Made by a program: the position numbers and the translations under genes. 64,000 nucleotides of DNA from positions 26,551 to 90,550 of IMG/VR virus record IMGVR_UViG_3300044797_000396; one strand, given 5' to 3'. Position 1 is the first letter of the stretch. Every line of letters starts with the position of its first letter. Below, in pieces: positions 26,897 through 36,112 of the stretch. The notes below the pieces were generated by a model. It did no database searches. It was not told the DNA's origin and saw nothing but the letters and a program-made list of their open reading frames with translations. Source of the DNA: a virus.

Positions 26897-27526
26897 ATGT
26901 TGACAGAACTAGAAGCGCATGACCTAATGACTAAGTTGATTGATCTCAGGACGAGGTTTGCAGAAACCAACGACACCAAGATTGAGGCTGAATTGAAGCG
27001 TCATGAAAAAGAATGTATTGAAAAGTTTAAGTATCTTGTGACGATGAGGACTGTCCGTTATAAGTCTTTTAGTAATTACGAAGATCTCAATCAAGAAGGT
27101 TTTGAGGCCCTAATCAAAGCTATGAAAACCTTTAAGCCTAACAAGGGTAATTTCTTTGCTTGGGCGCATAATTATATTGGCACTCGTATTTCGAGAAGCG
27201 CTAATTTGCACACTACTATTCGTTTTCCGTTGAAGGTGGCCAAAGCGCACACTCCACATAAGGAAGCGATTATGCCGTTGCAAATTGAAGAGCGTTTTTG
27301 CCCAGATAAAGAGTTAGAAGAGTCACAAACCACCCACGCTATTCATAAGGCCTTGTCTGTTCTCTCTAAAGAACAACGAGAAATTATTAGTTTGGCGTAT
27401 GGGTTTGATGGTGACAAGCCAATGTCAATTAATAAAATATGTAAAAAACTCAATATCTCTCGATTGAACTATATCAAAACAATCAGTAGTTCCCTTTCTT
27501 ATATGAAAGAGAACATAAAAATATAA
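26897..27526 (+). CDS. Sigma-70-like RNA polymerase sigma factor
   Basis: 209 residues. Region 2 is visible at about 45-100: YEDLNQEGFEALIKAMKTF then GNFFAWAHNYIGTRISR, the core-binding and -10-recognition helices. Region 4 lies at about 150-205: LSVLSKEQREIISLAYGF followed by SINKICKKLNISRLNYIKT, a helix-turn-helix. Size and layout fit phage late or middle sigma factors. It would redirect host RNA polymerase to phage promoters. It has its own 94-base upstream gap with promoter-like sequence, in keeping with separate control. Confidence 0.87.
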   Translation: MLTELEAHDLMTKLIDLRTRFAETNDTKIEAELKRHEKECIEKFKYLVTMRTVRYKSFSNYEDLNQEGFEALIKAMKTFKPNKGNFFAWAHNYIGTRISRSANLHTTIRFPLKVAKAHTPHKEAIMPLQIEERFCPDKELEESQTTHAIHKALSVLSKEQREIISLAYGFDGDKPMSINKICKKLNISRLNYIKTISSSLSYMKENIKI

Positions 27527-27608
27527 CGCGTTGTAACATAGGACGCACCTCATGCTTAACCTTAACAATTAAGTAGCTGGATACTTTTTACCTTATTTCA
27601 GGACACAT

Positions 27609-28574
27609 ATGACTTTACTAACGCCCCGAGTTTCTTACGCCCCCTTCGAATATCAAAAAGCTTACCAGTACTGGGAACTACAACAACAATCACATTGGCT
27701 GCATACCGAAGTATCCATGGCATCCGATATTAATGATTGGAAAATGAAGCTAAATGAAACAGAAAAAAATATCATCGGACATATTCTAAAAGGTTTTACT
27801 CAATCAGAAGTATTCATTCAAGAATATTGGGGGCAAATGGTGGGCAAGTGGTTTAAGAAGCCAGAAATCCAAATGATGGCTGCCACTTTTTCTTCTTTTG
27901 AGAGCATTCATGCCGTCTCTTATGCTTATCTAAATCAGTCATTGGGCATTGAAGACTTTGAGGCTTTTCTCCATGAACCGACCGCCAAAGCCAAGATTGA
28001 TCGTTTGATCGCTGCCAAAGGAAAAAGTAAGGAAGAGATTGCTCGTAGTTTGGCGATCTTTTCTGCTTTCAACGAAGGCGTTAATCTTTTTTCTTCTTTT
28101 GCCGTGCTCCTCAACTTCTCTCGATTCAATAAGCTGAAAGGCGTGGGGCAAATTATTGCTTTCTCTATTAAAGATGAGAGCTTGCACTCCGAAGCTGGCT
28201 GTTGGTTATTTAGAACGTTGATTAGCGAGTTTCCTGAGATTATGACCGATACTCTCAAAGAAGAAATTTATGATGCCGCTCGTCTGACCGTAGAGTTAGA
28301 AGATGCTTTTATTTCCAAGGCCTTTGAGTATGGCTCCGTGGAAGGATTGGATTTTCACGACCTCAAAACTTTTATTCGTTTCCGCACTAATACTAAGTTG
28401 GGCGATTTGGGCCTTGGTAAGCTGTGGAAAAATATTGACAAACAAGCTATGGAAAGAATGGCGTGGTTTGATATTATGTCAGCTGGCACTTCACATGACG
28501 ACTTTTTTGCTAGCCGTGTAAATTCATACGCCAAAGGAACTATGGACTTTTCTCACGTATGGGATGTAGCATGA
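27609..28574 (+). CDS. nrdB: Class I ribonucleotide reductase, small subunit
   Basis: 321 residues. Diiron and radical residues are in place: FESIHAVSY carries Glu, His and the radical Tyr at the normal spacing, and KDESLHSEAG supplies the second Glu-x-x-His. The subunit generates the tyrosyl radical used by NrdA to make deoxyribonucleotides. AGGACA before the ATG is the SD. The nrdA gene overlaps by ATGA, so the two are made together. Nothing is truncated. Confidence 0.93.
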   Translation: MTLLTPRVSYAPFEYQKAYQYWELQQQSHWLHTEVSMASDINDWKMKLNETEKNIIGHILKGFTQSEVFIQEYWGQMVGKWFKKPEIQMMAATFSSFESIHAVSYAYLNQSLGIEDFEAFLHEPTAKAKIDRLIAAKGKSKEEIARSLAIFSAFNEGVNLFSSFAVLLNFSRFNKLKGVGQIIAFSIKDESLHSEAGCWLFRTLISEFPEIMTDTLKEEIYDAARLTVELEDAFISKAFEYGSVEGLDFHDLKTFIRFRTNTKLGDLGLGKLWKNIDKQAMERMAWFDIMSAGTSHDDFFASRVNSYAKGTMDFSHVWDVA

Positions 28575-30265
28575 ACTTGGAAGAGCTAAAACAAGCAGGA
28601 GAGGCTCCAAATTGGTTGACAGAAGAAGGATATCGCACATTGAGTGGCGGCTATTTGCTCACCAACGAAACTCCCCGTCAAATGTACACGCGCATTGCAC
28701 AAGCAGCCGCTTCTTATTACGAGGACTCTGAGAAATGGCAAGACAAATTCTTCAATGCGTTGTGGAAGAATTGGTTATGTCCTGCCTCTCCGGTAGCTGC
28801 TAATTTAGGTGCGGATCGAGGTCTCCCTATTTCCTGCAATACTGTTCATGTGGATGATAGTGTTGACTCTATCTTTATGAAGAATTATGAATTTGCTGTT
28901 CTCTCTAAAAACGGAGCGGGTGTTGGAATTTACTTTGGGGATATCAGAGGCAGAGGCACCCCTATCAAAGGCAATGGCGTTAGTGAAGGCGTTATTCCGT
29001 GGGCCAAAATATTTGATACAACGACCGTGTCAATCAGTCAAGGAAGTACTCGTAGAGGTGCTTCGGCTATCTATTTGCCTATTGAGCATCCTGATATTCA
29101 GGAATTCATTAATATTAGGCGCCCCACGGGAGACGCCAATCGTAGATGTCTAAATATTAATCATGGTGTTTGTATTAGTGATGCTTGGATGCAATCTATG
29201 CAAGCTGGTGATAAAGAGAAACGACAAATTTGGATGGAAATCTTGAAGGCTCGCGTGGAAACCGGTGAACCTTATTTGTTTTTTACTGATAATGTTAATA
29301 ACAATAACCCAGAGTGTTATGTCAAAAATAATCTAACGGTCAAGAGTTCTAATATTTGTTCAGAAATTACTTTACATACTGATCCTAATCACAGTTTTGT
29401 ATGTTGCTTATCTTCCCTTAACCTAGTGCGTTGGGAAGAATGGAGAGAGACAGATACCGTCAATGTGGCAGTCAGATTTTTAGATGCGGTGTTGTCAGAA
29501 TACATTAAGAAGACGGAACATATTAAAGGTATGGAAGCTTCCCGAGCCTCCGCTATCAAGGGTAGGGCTATTGGTCTGGGTGTTCTGGGCTGGCATACTA
29601 TGTTGCAGGAGAAGGGTATTGCTTTTGAGAGCTTCGATGCTATGCAGTTGAACGCTCAAATCTTTCGTTCCATTCGTGCCAAAGCAGAAGAAGAAACTAA
29701 ATTGTTAGCGGAAGAGTTGGGAGAGCCAGAGTGGTGTCAAGGGTTCGGTAGACGCAATACCCACCTATTGTCCGTGGCTCCAACAGTTTCTAATTCTACT
29801 ATTTCGGGAGGCCATAGCGCGGGTATCGAGCCGATCTCCGCTAACGTTTTTACTCAGAAGTCAGCTAAGGGTACTTTTATTCGCAAAAATATTACTTTGG
29901 AAAAGCTATTGGCCACCAAAGAAAAAAATACTCCCGAGGTTTGGAAGTCTATTAATGAGCAAAATGGTAGTGTTCAGCACCTTTCCTGCTTGACAGAGCA
30001 GGAAAAGCAAGTCTTTCTAACAGCTCGTGAAATCAATCAGTTTGCCGTTATCAAATTAGCAGTACAGCGACAGAAGTGGATTGATCAAGCACAGTCAGTT
30101 AATTTATTTTTTGCCATGAACTCTGACCCTAAATATATACACGAAGTACATATTGCAGCCTGGAAAGGCGGATTAAAGACACTATACTATTTCCGTAGTG
30201 ATGGTGTAATCAAGAGTGATTTAGCTTCTAGAAGTGAAGATGATTGTAAAGCTTGTGAGGCCTAA
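28571..30265 (+). CDS. nrdA: Class I ribonucleotide reductase, large subunit
   Basis: 564 residues from ATG 28571. Catalytic residues are visible: ISCNTV (first redox Cys), SSNICSEI (Asn, radical Cys and Glu), CCLSSLNL (second redox Cys), TLYYFRS (radical-transfer Tyr pair) and a C-terminal DDCKACEA tail for reduction by thioredoxin or glutaredoxin. It converts ribonucleoside diphosphates to deoxy forms. The protein is about 200 residues shorter than E. coli NrdA and lacks an N-terminal ATP cone, so dATP inhibition is probably absent, as in several phage enzymes. Confidence 0.93.
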   Translation: MNLEELKQAGEAPNWLTEEGYRTLSGGYLLTNETPRQMYTRIAQAAASYYEDSEKWQDKFFNALWKNWLCPASPVAANLGADRGLPISCNTVHVDDSVDSIFMKNYEFAVLSKNGAGVGIYFGDIRGRGTPIKGNGVSEGVIPWAKIFDTTTVSISQGSTRRGASAIYLPIEHPDIQEFINIRRPTGDANRRCLNINHGVCISDAWMQSMQAGDKEKRQIWMEILKARVETGEPYLFFTDNVNNNNPECYVKNNLTVKSSNICSEITLHTDPNHSFVCCLSSLNLVRWEEWRETDTVNVAVRFLDAVLSEYIKKTEHIKGMEASRASAIKGRAIGLGVLGWHTMLQEKGIAFESFDAMQLNAQIFRSIRAKAEEETKLLAEELGEPEWCQGFGRRNTHLLSVAPTVSNSTISGGHSAGIEPISANVFTQKSAKGTFIRKNITLEKLLATKEKNTPEVWKSINEQNGSVQHLSCLTEQEKQVFLTAREINQFAVIKLAVQRQKWIDQAQSVNLFFAMNSDPKYIHEVHIAAWKGGLKTLYYFRSDGVIKSDLASRSEDDCKACEA

Positions 30266-30289
30266 TACTAAAATGGTATTACTAGTGAA

Positions 30290-30691
30290 ATGAAAGGTAC
30301 AATACTTCTCAGTCATGATGAGGACACCCACCGAATAGAGGAGGAAGAAAAAGCACGTTTTATTCGAGGATTTCTAGAACAATGTTTCGAAGGCGCCCCC
30401 GAAGTAGCTGCCCAAATTAACTCAATTTGGAATGTGGATGGGCCTTTGCCAGCTTCCCAAAAAGTAAAATTGAGAGGCCTTCTCACCACCTTTGGTATCC
30501 AAATTATAGATAATCTTGATGGGCACATGCAGATATATTTAGAAAATGAACTGCAAGCTGAATGGTTCAAGTGTACTTACAAATTGAAAAAAGATCTACG
30601 TGTTATTGATCCACGCAAGCGTATTTACCTTGAAATGGAAGTAAGTTGTTGGAGCGTATTCGATTCACCAGAAGAAAAACAAGAGACCTAA
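30290..30691 (+). CDS. Hypothetical protein
   Basis: 133 residues: an acidic N-terminal helix, then a helical middle (FIRGFLEQCFEGAPEVAAQIN), then strands with Lys/Arg (WFKCTYKLKKDLRVIDPRKRIYLEMEV). No recognised family. It follows nrdA after a 24-base gap. Confidence 0.7.
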   Translation: MKGTILLSHDEDTHRIEEEEKARFIRGFLEQCFEGAPEVAAQINSIWNVDGPLPASQKVKLRGLLTTFGIQIIDNLDGHMQIYLENELQAEWFKCTYKLKKDLRVIDPRKRIYLEMEVSCWSVFDSPEEKQET

Positions 30692-31608
30692 TGAGAAAAA
30701 GAAGGCCAAATTTTACTACAGAAAGTTTCGTGCGTGAGTCGATGATAATTCACGGTAATGTTTATGATTATTCTTTAACTAAATTTATGGCAATCAAAAA
30801 ACCTGTTGAAATTATTTGTGATAAACACGGAGTATTTACGCAGAGCCCCGAAGTTCATCTAAGGGGACATGGTTGTTTTAATTGTGGAATAGAAAAAACC
30901 GCCAATCACATTAAAAGTAATTCTCAATCGTTCATCGAAAAATCAATCCAAATACATGGAAATTTATATTTATATGAATTGGTTGATTATTCAAATAACA
31001 ATAAAGCAGTAAAAATAATTTGCAGATCACATGGTGAATTTTCGCAGACTCCAGCCTCACATTTAGTTGGAAGAGGCTGCCCACATTGTGCAAAGGAAAA
31101 AATCAACAAAGATAAGCTGCTCACTCTAGAAGAGTTTGTTGCCAGATCTAAATCTATTCATAATGATAAATACAGTTATGATGAGGTAATTTACCAAACT
31201 GAAGATATTCCGGTAATTATTATATGTAAAGTGCATGGTAAATTTTTACAAACGCCAAGGGTGCATTTACGAGGATCAGGTTGTCGCAAATGTGTAGGAA
31301 CTATCTCTAAAATGGAAACTATGTGGCTTGATAGTCTAAATGTTGATTTAGATAATAGGCAAAAGACCCTGAAAATAGGGGATAAACGTTTTTTAGTAGA
31401 CGCTTATGATCCTACTACAGATACCATTTATGAATTTTATGGTGACTATTGGCATGGTAATCCTGAGGTATATGCTCCACAAAAAATTAACGCAATAAAT
31501 AAAAAGACTTTTGAAGAATTATATTGTAAGACAATTGAGAAAGAAAGCACTCTAAAAAATGCTGGTTATAATGTAATTAGCATTTGGGAAAGCGATTTCA
31601 ATGCCTAA
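30691..31608 (+). CDS. Homing-type endonuclease with three DUF723-like zinc repeats
   Basis: 305 residues; ATG shares a base with the upstream stop. Three repeats of about 60 residues each read F-x-x-S-x-x-IHG/HND-x-Y-x-Y ... V-x-I-x-C ... HG-x-F-x-Q-x-P-x-x-HL-x-G-x-GC-x-x-C, the DUF723 pattern with His/Cys metal ligands. The C-terminal ~90 residues form a Vsr-like nuclease: YEFYGDYWHGNPEVY and ISIWESDF. Such proteins are phage mobile endonucleases. It sits between nrdA's neighbour and phoH without breaking either. Confidence 0.82.
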   Translation: MRKRRPNFTTESFVRESMIIHGNVYDYSLTKFMAIKKPVEIICDKHGVFTQSPEVHLRGHGCFNCGIEKTANHIKSNSQSFIEKSIQIHGNLYLYELVDYSNNNKAVKIICRSHGEFSQTPASHLVGRGCPHCAKEKINKDKLLTLEEFVARSKSIHNDKYSYDEVIYQTEDIPVIIICKVHGKFLQTPRVHLRGSGCRKCVGTISKMETMWLDSLNVDLDNRQKTLKIGDKRFLVDAYDPTTDTIYEFYGDYWHGNPEVYAPQKINAINKKTFEELYCKTIEKESTLKNAGYNVISIWESDFNA

Positions 31609-32911
31609 AACTTATGTTCTTGATACTAGTGTTCTTATTTATGATCCTGCTGCGTGGAGATGCTTTCCGAATGCTATGTGTTTGGTGCCCATTGCCGTCC
31701 TTAATGAACTAGACAATCTGAAAAAAGGCCCTGCGGAAGCTGGTAAAAATGCCAGAGTAGCCATTAGATTGCTAGATGATATTTGCGACCAAGGCGATAT
31801 CAGCACTGGTATATTGTTAGACAATGATATTCTACTTAAAATAGATGCTACTTACCGTAATTGTGCCTTGCCGCCCTATGATGGATTAGGCGATGCTACT
31901 TACGGCGATACGCACATTTTAGCCTGTCTTTGTGAAACTTGGCACAACCATCCCGAACGTGATGTTACCTTGGTTAGTAACGATATCAATTTGCGTGTTA
32001 AGGCCAAGTCTCGTGGTATTGATGCAGAAGCTCACGAAGGAAAAAGATATTCTCTTAGTGATTTATATGCTGGCAATCAAATTGTTGTCCATGAAGATGC
32101 CGGTATGGATTTACAACAAAATGGCTTCATTGATCCGAGAGTGTACGGCCTAAATCTAGCGCCTCATGAGTGCGTGCTGTTTCAAGCCGACAATGGCGAT
32201 GGCATTACTATGGGCCGTCAAGTAGCCCCGGATAAAGTCAAAGTGGTTCGCAAGCAATACCCTTGGGATCTTGCTAGTCGTAACAAAGAACAAAGCTACG
32301 CTATTGATTTAATTATGGATAAAAATATCGACTTGGTAACCCTTATTGGTCAAGCTGGTACTGGCAAAAGCTTAATAGTATTAGCCTGTGCCTTGGAATT
32401 GGTTTTAAGTCGTAAAGAATATGATAAATTTATTATCTATCGCCCTATTCAGCCAGTAGGTAATGATATTGGTTATTTGCCAGGCACTATGGAAGAGAAA
32501 TTAGCTCCTTGGTTTGGTGCTATTATGGATAATTTTGAGCTTCTTTTCTCTAATAAAAATAATGGAGATTGGAAGAGGGAATTAGAAATGTATCAAAAGA
32601 AAGGCAAGATTGAAATGGAGGCTATTACCTACATCAGAGGTCGTAGTATTCCTAATACTATTATTTTGGTAGATGAATGTCAAAACCTCAGTAAGGGAGA
32701 AGTGAAAACTATTCTCACTCGTGCCGGAGAAAATACTAAAATAATTTTGACGGGAGACCTAGATCAAATTGACAATTCTGGGCTGGATGCTGTTAACAAT
32801 GGGCTAACTAATGTTATAGAGAAGTTTAGAACCTCTGAGTTGGCCGGTCATATTACCTTCACTCAGGGAGAACGTAGTAAGTTGGCTTCCAAAGCCGCCG
32901 AGATTTTGTAA
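31601..32911 (+). CDS. phoH: PIN-PhoH fusion (PhoH2-type ATPase)
   Basis: 436 residues. The N-terminal PIN domain (about 1-135) has YVLDTSVLIYDP, VLNELDNLK and LVSNDINLRVKA, with the acidic residues of a metal-dependent RNase. The C-terminal PhoH ATPase (about 215-436) has GQAGTGKS, ILVDECQNLS and LTGDLDQID. Bacterial PhoH2 proteins are RNA helicase/RNases, and phages often carry phoH. The first eight bases overlap the endonuclease gene. Confidence 0.9.
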   Translation: MPKTYVLDTSVLIYDPAAWRCFPNAMCLVPIAVLNELDNLKKGPAEAGKNARVAIRLLDDICDQGDISTGILLDNDILLKIDATYRNCALPPYDGLGDATYGDTHILACLCETWHNHPERDVTLVSNDINLRVKAKSRGIDAEAHEGKRYSLSDLYAGNQIVVHEDAGMDLQQNGFIDPRVYGLNLAPHECVLFQADNGDGITMGRQVAPDKVKVVRKQYPWDLASRNKEQSYAIDLIMDKNIDLVTLIGQAGTGKSLIVLACALELVLSRKEYDKFIIYRPIQPVGNDIGYLPGTMEEKLAPWFGAIMDNFELLFSNKNNGDWKRELEMYQKKGKIEMEAITYIRGRSIPNTIILVDECQNLSKGEVKTILTRAGENTKIILTGDLDQIDNSGLDAVNNGLTNVIEKFRTSELAGHITFTQGERSKLASKAAEIL

Positions 32912-32920
32912 GGAGTTTTC

Positions 32921-33307
32921 ATGTCCAAAGATAAAAAACGTAATCCGCAGCCAGTGGTCCCAGGAGTAGCTGTAACCCCTGATGCTGCCCCAGTTGTTGA
33001 TAATGTTCCACCACCAGTAGTTGTGCCAGTTCCCGCCGTGGTAGCTCCTGTTCCAGTGGCACCACCCACCCCAAAGTTGATGGATGTGGATAAGATGGCT
33101 TTGGATTTGGCCAAAGAGCGCAGACAAACTGCCTTGGCAGAGGCTAAGACTGCTTTGGCTAAGAACGAGAATGCCGAGCTTGGTTTCAAGTATATTGTTC
33201 TACAACTATATATGAAATATGGGCTTTCTTCTTCCGACGCTATCGGAGAAGATGGAACGATTGTTATTGGTGGGGCTGCTCAGGTAGCTCAGCAACAAGG
33301 CCAGTAA
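32921..33307 (+). CDS. Protein with long Pro/Val-rich N-terminus
   Basis: 128 residues. Residues 9-52 are nearly all Pro, Val and Ala and must be extended. A Lys/Ala-rich helix (about 55-85) follows, then a short C-terminal segment. GTAAGGAG upstream is a strong SD. It could be a virion or scaffolding protein; no homologous family recognised. Confidence 0.72.
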   Translation: MSKDKKRNPQPVVPGVAVTPDAAPVVDNVPPPVVVPVPAVVAPVPVAPPTPKLMDVDKMALDLAKERRQTALAEAKTALAKNENAELGFKYIVLQLYMKYGLSSSDAIGEDGTIVIGGAAQVAQQQGQ

Positions 33308-33564
33308 TGGAGTTCGCTGATCTCTCCCTTACTGATTTAATTGCCATTAGGCAGTATGTGGTCAATTCCACGGCCTTACCCGCTATTGACAGAAAAACGG
33401 TCAACGAGCTCAATGGTATTCTTTTGCTTTTGGACGAAAAAATTATCAGTATCTTGACAGGCCCCGCCTTCAAGGCTTACATTGGCTATGCGGATGTCCA
33501 AGAAGCTAAATTGAGGGCTGCTAATATTACTAATATTTATTCTGGAATTAAAGGAAGAAAGTAA
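33307..33564 (+). CDS. Small helical protein
   Basis: 85 residues starting on the last base of the previous stop. Helical, with LTDLIAIRQYVVNST and VNELNGILLLLDEKI. No motif recognised; probably made with the Pro-rich protein. Confidence 0.68.
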   Translation: MEFADLSLTDLIAIRQYVVNSTALPAIDRKTVNELNGILLLLDEKIISILTGPAFKAYIGYADVQEAKLRAANITNIYSGIKGRK

Positions 33565-33573
33565 GTCAAAACC

Positions 33574-34383
33574 ATGAGAACGAACATTCCCAAAGGATCG
33601 TTCAGCGATAATAATTTAGTGCGTCTCAAAAATGAAGATTGGTTGCAAAAACAAAGGGTTGCTGGCAAAATTGCTGCTAGCGCCCTTTTGCTATTGGACA
33701 ACGAAGTCAAGCAAGGTACCACTAAAACATTATTAGAGTTGGACAAATTAGCAGAAACTTACATTAGAGATAATGGTGGTATACCTACTTTTTTGATGTA
33801 TAAAGGATTTCCCAATTCTGTTTGTGTAAGCGTGAATAAACAATTAGTTCACGGTATACCTACCGATTATGTTTTGCAAGAAGGGGACATAGTTAGTTTT
33901 GATCTAGGAGTGACGGTTGAAGGAGGAGCTATTGCCGATACTGCTATTACTTGCCTTTTTGGTAAGCCTAAATCAGAAAAACATATTCAGTTAATCAAAG
34001 ATACAGAAGAAGCCTTGATGCGTGGTATTCGAGCTATTAAGGTGGGCGATAGGCTAGGTGTTATTGGAGAGGCTATTTATAAATATAGCCGTAAACATAA
34101 TTATGGGGTCATCAATAATTATGGTGGTCATGGCTTAGATTGGAATATTCCGCACGCCTCGCCATTTGTGGAAAACAAATCAGATCATACCAAGGGAATG
34201 AGAATTCAACCAGGACTTACCATAGCCATCGAACCAATGTTTACCTTAGGTTCTACCACCACTACCACCGCCGAGGATGGTTGGACGGTGGTAACGCCCG
34301 ATCTGAGTGCGCACTTTGAGCATTCTATTTTTGTCCACGACACTCATGTAGAGATTATTACTGATAGGAGTAATTTGTGCTAA
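33574..34383 (+). CDS. map: Type I methionine aminopeptidase
   Basis: 269 residues. All five metal ligands of the pita-bread fold are present: Asp110 and Asp122 (SFDLGVTVEGGAIADTA), His186 (GGHGLD), Glu220 (AIEPMF) and Glu249 (FEHS). The substrate His is His93 (LVHGIP). It removes the first Met from new proteins. Phage copies are uncommon and fit with the IF-1 gene at 53284 as part of a translation-associated set. SD is weak. Confidence 0.93.
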   Translation: MRTNIPKGSFSDNNLVRLKNEDWLQKQRVAGKIAASALLLLDNEVKQGTTKTLLELDKLAETYIRDNGGIPTFLMYKGFPNSVCVSVNKQLVHGIPTDYVLQEGDIVSFDLGVTVEGGAIADTAITCLFGKPKSEKHIQLIKDTEEALMRGIRAIKVGDRLGVIGEAIYKYSRKHNYGVINNYGGHGLDWNIPHASPFVENKSDHTKGMRIQPGLTIAIEPMFTLGSTTTTTAEDGWTVVTPDLSAHFEHSIFVHDTHVEIITDRSNLC

Positions 34384-34634
34384 CTATTCGAGATTGTAAT
34401 ATAAGTATGAGCGCGGCTCGCCAAGATCCTCTGATCTCTGAAGAAGACAATGGTGATATTATTCTAGATAAACTTATAATTCACGATCTGGATTACGTTA
34501 TACGGCTAGAACAAGAATTCGGTGTCAAACTAAAGTTCAAGCTAATGTTGGCGGTGGATGAGCCGGGCGGTCCCACTGGCTATTATGATGAAAATGATAT
34601 TCGCAAGGTATTAAGCAACAAGGCGTTTTGGTGA
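34377..34634 (+). CDS. Small protein ending NKAFW
   Basis: 85 residues from GTG 34377, overlapping map by seven bases; an ATG at 34407 would give 75 residues. A GYYDENDIRKVLSNKAFW end belongs to the KAF-tail group, with Asn for the usual Leu-Lys. Body unrecognised. Confidence 0.68.
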   Translation: MLTIRDCNISMSAARQDPLISEEDNGDIILDKLIIHDLDYVIRLEQEFGVKLKFKLMLAVDEPGGPTGYYDENDIRKVLSNKAFW

Positions 34635-34638
34635 TTAA

Positions 34639-34854
34639 ATGAGTGTCGTAATCGCAGATGTAGCTGATAGTAATATCCTTCTAATTGCTGATGGTATTTC
34701 CAAAGGAATATCAGAGAAAGAAATAATTGAGGCGTATATTATCGTTGGGTTCGGGATGGCGGATATTACACTATTATTAGCGGCCGCAAAATTACTATGC
34801 ACGGATCGTAAAAACGTTCAACCCACCAAAAAATTATTTAAGAGGGTAGTATGA
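34639..34854 (+). CDS. Small protein, mostly hydrophobic helix
   Basis: 71 residues with alternating hydrophobic segments (IIEAYIIVGFGMADITLLLAAAKLL), perhaps a single membrane helix or a packed helical bundle. ATGA overlap with the next gene. Unknown function. Confidence 0.65.
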   Translation: MSVVIADVADSNILLIADGISKGISEKEIIEAYIIVGFGMADITLLLAAAKLLCTDRKNVQPTKKLFKRVV

Positions 34855-35027
34855 AAATAATTTTCGAGGATAAATCATTTGTGGAGTGCGCCAAATCCAA
34901 TACCCCTGGCAAAGTAGTTATTACTATTAGTGCGAAAGATGGCACAGACCCCCTTAAAAAAATTATCAATGCCGTAGAGATTACCGAAAAAGAATTCCAA
35001 AGACTGATTAGCGATGTCCAAGCCTAA
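34851..35027 (+). CDS. 58-residue protein
   Basis: From ATG 34851 (ATGA overlap) to TAA 35025-35027. It ends EITEKEFQRLISDVQA. The E-F-x-R-L spacing resembles the segment before the KLKAFL tail in neighbouring proteins, but the tail itself is missing, so it may be a decayed or alternative form. Confidence 0.6.
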   Translation: MKIIFEDKSFVECAKSNTPGKVVITISAKDGTDPLKKIINAVEITEKEFQRLISDVQA

Positions 35028-35283
35028 AAACTCAATCTGCCCAATGTGCAAAGAATGGATGATTGATTGGGCAGATGGTAGCCAGTGTGGACAGTGTGGT
35101 ATTGTATATTGGTCAGCATCAAGCATTGAAGCTCAAATAGGCATTAGGTCTTCCAATACAAAATCGGAATGGTCGCAGATACCTTTACCTGTCGATCAGC
35201 CATATTATTATTTTATAGAGCACGAAAAATTTTATACCGTCTCAGAGATGGAAAGATTATGTCGTCTGAAAGCATTCCTATGA
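35014..35283 (+). CDS. Zinc ribbon protein with RLKAFL tail
   Basis: 89 residues. CPMCKEW and CGQCGIVYW make a four-cysteine ribbon. A middle region (YYYFIEHEKFYTVSEMERLCRLKAFL) ends in the recurrent tail. The next gene encodes a paralogue. Overlaps by 14 bases with the gene before and ATGA with the one after. Confidence 0.82.
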   Translation: MSKPKNSICPMCKEWMIDWADGSQCGQCGIVYWSASSIEAQIGIRSSNTKSEWSQIPLPVDQPYYYFIEHEKFYTVSEMERLCRLKAFL

Positions 35284-35534
35284 ACCATATCTGCCCTATG
35301 TGTAAGCAAGAAATGGATGTGGCCGGTCGATGTATGAAATGTGATATCATATACTGGTCACTTGAAGAGCTGGAAGAATTACAAAGTAAAAATGGTGATA
35401 TCTTTGCTACTGAGCCGTGGTCAAAAATACGTCTCAATCCCATCGATCAATCATATTATTATTTTTTTAAACACGGAAAATTTTATACCGTTCCAGAAAT
35501 GGAACGTCTTACAAAATTGAAGGCATTTCTATGA
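35280..35534 (+). CDS. Zinc ribbon protein with KLKAFL tail, paralogue
   Basis: 84 residues from ATG 35280. CPMCKQEM and CMKCDIIYW form the ribbon; YYYFFKHGKFYTVPEMERLTKLKAFL closes it. It is a near-tandem copy of the preceding protein, and both resemble the three ribbon proteins encoded on the other strand at 49007-49653. ATGA overlap with the kinase-like gene. Confidence 0.82.
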   Translation: MNHICPMCKQEMDVAGRCMKCDIIYWSLEELEELQSKNGDIFATEPWSKIRLNPIDQSYYYFFKHGKFYTVPEMERLTKLKAFL

Positions 35535-36082
35535 AAGTTTATTTTATTGGATCTCACGCAACAGGAAAAAGTACACTTGCTAGGTATACTTCCCAGAAAT
35601 ACAATCTCCCTATGATTTCCGAAACTGCCAGAGCAATTCTCTCGGAGCAGGAGATGCAAATAGACACTTTACGATACGATCTAGATACGGCGGATAAATA
35701 TCAACAACAAGTTTTCGATCGTCAAATATCAGAAGAACAGAAACACTCTTCTTTTGTATCCGATCGTAGTGTGATAGATATTCTTGCTTATTCGGGACAA
35801 CACGCCCGTATTTTACCCCAGTTGATGCGGGCATCGGAGTTGGAGCCCTACTTGTCAATTTTACGCGAGCCAGGCTCATTTATTTTCTTCGTCAAACCTT
35901 CTAAGGCCACTCTGAAAGCTGACGGAGTACGAGAGAGCCTAAATTGGGACGGAGTGGTGGCCATCGATGCCATGTGCAAATTTATGCTCAATATGTGGAA
36001 TTTGCCGCATTTCCAAATTAATATGGATAATATGCAAGAGCGTGTTAGATTGATCGACTCCGTTCTTCGACCTAAATCCTAA
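35531..36082 (+). CDS. P-loop nucleoside/nucleotide kinase-like ATPase
   Basis: 183 residues. Walker A GSHATGKST at about 7-15 and an early YNLPMISETAR segment match the AAA_28/NadR-like small kinase group. FVSDRSVIDILAYSG supplies the D-R motif that often contacts the phosphate acceptor. A deoxynucleotide or cofactor kinase is likely; substrate unknown. It is the last gene before the tail-fibre block. Confidence 0.78.
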   Translation: MKVYFIGSHATGKSTLARYTSQKYNLPMISETARAILSEQEMQIDTLRYDLDTADKYQQQVFDRQISEEQKHSSFVSDRSVIDILAYSGQHARILPQLMRASELEPYLSILREPGSFIFFVKPSKATLKADGVRESLNWDGVVAIDAMCKFMLNMWNLPHFQINMDNMQERVRLIDSVLRPKS

Positions 36083-36112
36083 CCCGAAATAGCCATATTA
36101 CGATATAGTCGT

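Noticed and set aside
28571-30265. Intron or split in nrdA, because phage nrd genes often carry introns
   Set aside because: The frame is continuous and all catalytic residues are present in order.
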